A stretch of 64,000 bases of DNA from assembly GCF_004366035.1 (NCBI RefSeq), contig NZ_SOEE01000008.1, forward strand, positions 9,989 through 73,988. The letters are read 5' to 3'. Under the pieces are notes generated by a model. It did no database searches, had not been told where the DNA came from, and saw only the letters and a program-made list of their open reading frames with translations. Position 1 is the stretch's first letter. Each line of letters opens with the position of its first letter. Of the stretch, positions 62,223 through 64,000 are shown one piece after another. The position numbers and the translations under genes were made by a program. The stretch comes from Cytobacillus oceanisediminis (GTDB lineage Bacteria; Bacillota; Bacilli; Bacillales; Cytobacillaceae).

Positions 62223-63317
62223 TTATTGTTGTACAAAAGTCGTATCGCATCCTATAATGACAGAATTCAATTCAATCCTCAAATCTGCTTCATATGGCTC
62301 GACATTCCTGCCTTTTTCTTCAAGTACGCGTATGACAGGCCTATCACTCAGACCCGCGTTCTGCCGGCAGACAACGCCTTTCCGGCCATCATTCAGCTCG
62401 ACTGTAACTCCCACAGGATATACAGCGACCGCTTGACGAAAAACTTCAATTATCCTTTTATCAAATAACTTTTCTGCCCCTGCATATAAAATCTCCAGAC
62501 CTTCATGCGGAAGCATAGCCTGTCTGTAAATACGATTTGATGTTACTGCATCAAATACATCGGCAATCGCAATAATCTTGCCGAAGTCATGTATCTCGTC
62601 TCCCTCAAGGCCGCGCGGGTAGCCGGTGCCATTCAAACGCTCATGATGCTGAAAGGCACAATGTGCAACAAGGAGCGGAATCGTCTCTACTCTTCTTAAT
62701 ATATTAAATCCAACTTCAGGGTGCTTCTTTATTGATTCAAATTCTTCCGCTGTCAATTTACCCGGTTTCAAAAGAATATCTGCTGGCACCTTCATTTTCC
62801 CTACATCATGGAGAATAGCACCTAGCCCCAGGATTTCAAGTTCCTTTGGCAGGAGCTGAAGTTTCATCCCGATTGCCAGAGAATAAAGGGTTACATTCAG
62901 GGAGTGTGTGAAAATATAGTGGTCATATGTATAAACATCTGATAGGATCGTAAGCAGCTCTCTATTTCCCCTTATTTCACCGATGAGCTGACGAACCAGC
63001 CCTGATAGCCGTTTAGAGGCTTTCTCAATCACTAAAGAGCCTGATAGATCTTTATTGGCTTCTACACCCTTCAGAACCGATTCTATGGTTTCAATAGCCT
63101 TCGTTCGCATTTTGGCAGTCAGAGGGTCCTTATATTGAATATCCTCAGTGCGCCAATCCCTGATATACACATAAGTAATACCCATTTCCTGCAATTTGTA
63201 TATTAATTTATCAGCCAGCTCCACACCTTCATGCAAGAGGACCTGACCCTTGTCATTATATATAGCCTTGGCCAAAACGCTGCCAGTCTCAATTGTATTG
63301 GTTGCTGCTAATCTCAT
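62223..63317 (-). CDS. HD-GYP domain phosphodiesterase
   Basis: A 364-residue protein. Residues 60-310 carry the HD-GYP domain with HDVGKMKVP (H170, D171), a HHERLNGTGYP motif at about 224-233, and IADVFDAVTSNRIYR. It keeps the metal-binding residues and likely degrades c-di-GMP. The short N-terminal region is a small PilZ-like or sensory extension I cannot classify. ATG at 63317 after GGGAGAT. No receiver domain is visible. Confidence 0.9.
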   Translation of the reverse strand: MRLAATNTIETGSVLAKAIYNDKGQVLLHEGVELADKLIYKLQEMGITYVYIRDWRTEDIQYKDPLTAKMRTKAIETIESVLKGVEANKDLSGSLVIEKASKRLSGLVRQLIGEIRGNRELLTILSDVYTYDHYIFTHSLNVTLYSLAIGMKLQLLPKELEILGLGAILHDVGKMKVPADILLKPGKLTAEEFESIKKHPEVGFNILRRVETIPLLVAHCAFQHHERLNGTGYPRGLEGDEIHDFGKIIAIADVFDAVTSNRIYRQAMLPHEGLEILYAGAEKLFDKRIIEVFRQAVAVYPVGVTVELNDGRKGVVCRQNAGLSDRPVIRVLEEKGRNVEPYEADLRIELNSVIIGCDTTFVQQ

Positions 63318-63635
63318 ATGTATCTCCCATATCCTTTTTTCAGTGCTACTTTATATTTCGGGTATAATTTGGTTTTATTTACATTATACGACAAAATTCC
63401 AGCATTGGCGGAAGTTCTCAAATTTTTTATGAAAATGGATTCTTATGCCGTTTTTAAGGATAACTTTAATGTGCTTTTCTATACTCCGGGGCTTTTTTAC
63501 TCAATTATGTTTTTTAGGTGCGGATAAAAAAATTTATGTGCGGATAGCCGATTTTTTCCAGATAAAATAGTTTGTGTCCGTAGAAGCTCTTTATATAAAT
63601 CCAATAAAAAAGACATCCCTATCAAGGGCATGCCT
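63318..63635. other. 318-bp region between the HD-GYP gene and yunC
   Basis: AT-rich; two short GTGCGGATA repeats at 63519 and 63539 and the yunC terminator. No ORF or known RNA was found. Confidence 0.4.
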
Positions 63636-63642
63636 TTAGATC
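63605..63642 (-). terminator. Terminator of yunC
   Basis: On the minus strand AAAGGCATGCCC / GGGATGTCTTTTTT. Confidence 0.75.
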
Positions 63643-63938
63643 ATTTTAAGAAGTGCATCTCTTCCTATCGTCCCTTTAATAATGCCCAGTTCCTCTGCTT
63701 CATATGTGACAGATTCAAGGGGGGCATCTAACAGCTGCTCTATGGTTTTTACGCCGACCGCCCTGCCGGCAATTACTTTGCGGTCCTTAAGCTTCTCATT
63801 CAGCAGAGCTACATCAAGGGCGCCGCACATGATATACCCTTTATCATTCGTTACCACAAGCAGATTGGTCTTCGGCAATTGCACCGATACACTCAAAAAA
63901 GTATGGCCTTCTATATCAATCGGTTTTAAATCAATCAT
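63636..63938 (-). CDS. yunC: YunC family protein (DUF1805)
   Basis: A 100-residue protein of the DUF1805 family, position as B. subtilis yunC. The GYIMCGALDVALLNEKLKDRKVIAGRAVGVKTIEQLLDAPLESVT region is typical. Function unknown. I chose ATG at 63938, 11 nt after AAGGAG; a GTG four codons upstream is in the ribosome binding site. Confidence 0.88.
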   Translation of the reverse strand: MIDLKPIDIEGHTFLSVSVQLPKTNLLVVTNDKGYIMCGALDVALLNEKLKDRKVIAGRAVGVKTIEQLLDAPLESVTYEAEELGIIKGTIGRDALLKMI

Positions 63939-64000
63939 ACTTGCCGCCACTCCTTTCCTTTTTCCTTACACAATATGTACGGACAAGGAAAAGGGTGAAA

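Noticed and set aside
63951-64000. Possible start of a plus-strand gene at the right end
   Set aside because: Only a GTG at 63995 without proper ribosome binding site spacing; too little sequence to decide.

Overview
The window looks like the chromosome of a low-to-moderate GC, endospore-forming member of the Bacillaceae, possibly the Cytobacillus/Mesobacillus group. I infer this from gene content and gene order, which largely follow the Bacillus subtilis kapB-kapD-pbpD-mrp and yui/yum/yut/yun regions, together with sporulation genes (KapB, KapD, RacA, YutH, YhcN/YlaJ lipoprotein, LytH, YunB). The species cannot be fixed from sequence alone. I saw no rRNA, tRNA, transposase, phage or CRISPR array.

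Layout. 1-440: array of 51-52 bp repeats that runs into the 3' end of a NERD nuclease-like gene. 1.4-8.4 kb: PH-domain protein, Cu/Zn SOD lipoprotein, cyclophilin lipoprotein, kapB, kapD, penicillin-binding protein pbpD, yufK and small envelope proteins. 8.85-14.6 kb: complete seven-gene Mrp Na+/H+ antiporter operon. 14.6-17 kb: YuxO thioesterase, DedA protein and small proteins. 17-17.46 kb: cluster of hairpin-type intergenic repeats. 17.5-21.7 kb: alanine module (alanine dehydrogenase, PucR/AdeR-like activator, alanine:cation symporter with a perfect cre site). 22.3-24.7 kb: polyhydroxyalkanoate cluster (SDR reductase, small PhaR/PhaE-like subunit, PhaC, and an unannotated 33-codon ORF). 24.9-34.9 kb: PAP2 phosphatase, RacA, YuiH, YuiF, leucyl aminopeptidase, DUF309, YuiD, BtuF-like protein, YuiC, YuiB, YuiA, Nudix.

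35-41.8 kb is a redox and Fe-S neighbourhood: two NDH-2-like flavoproteins (YumB, YutJ), ferredoxin-NADP reductase YumC, YutM (IscA-like), YuzB, YuzD and YutI (NifU-like). Both NDH-2-like genes have TTGTG/CACAA palindromes upstream that resemble Rex operators. 41.8-46.3 kb: threonine operon hom-thrC-thrB with a clear promoter and CodY-like box, then a D-glycerate dehydrogenase. 46.3-56.3 kb: YutH, YutG, YutF, SufR-like regulator, YutE, EAL protein, DUF3055, YutD, YhcN/YlaJ lipoprotein, LipA, LytH. 56.3-61.4 kb: an NSS transporter with a 35-residue MetS-like subunit, a YsnF/AvaK-type stress protein behind a sigma-B-like promoter, and an NhaC-family transporter behind a lysine riboswitch. 61.4-64 kb: YunB, an HD-GYP protein and YunC.

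The most notable non-coding signals are the start-of-window repeat array, a dispersed family of long-hairpin repeats that lie in one orientation throughout the window, a 21-bp phased repeat upstream of yuiF, the lysine riboswitch that reassigns the likely substrate of the NhaC protein, and the Rex-like operators. No convincing wholly new multigene system was found. The PHA cluster tail and the repeat families are the best leads.
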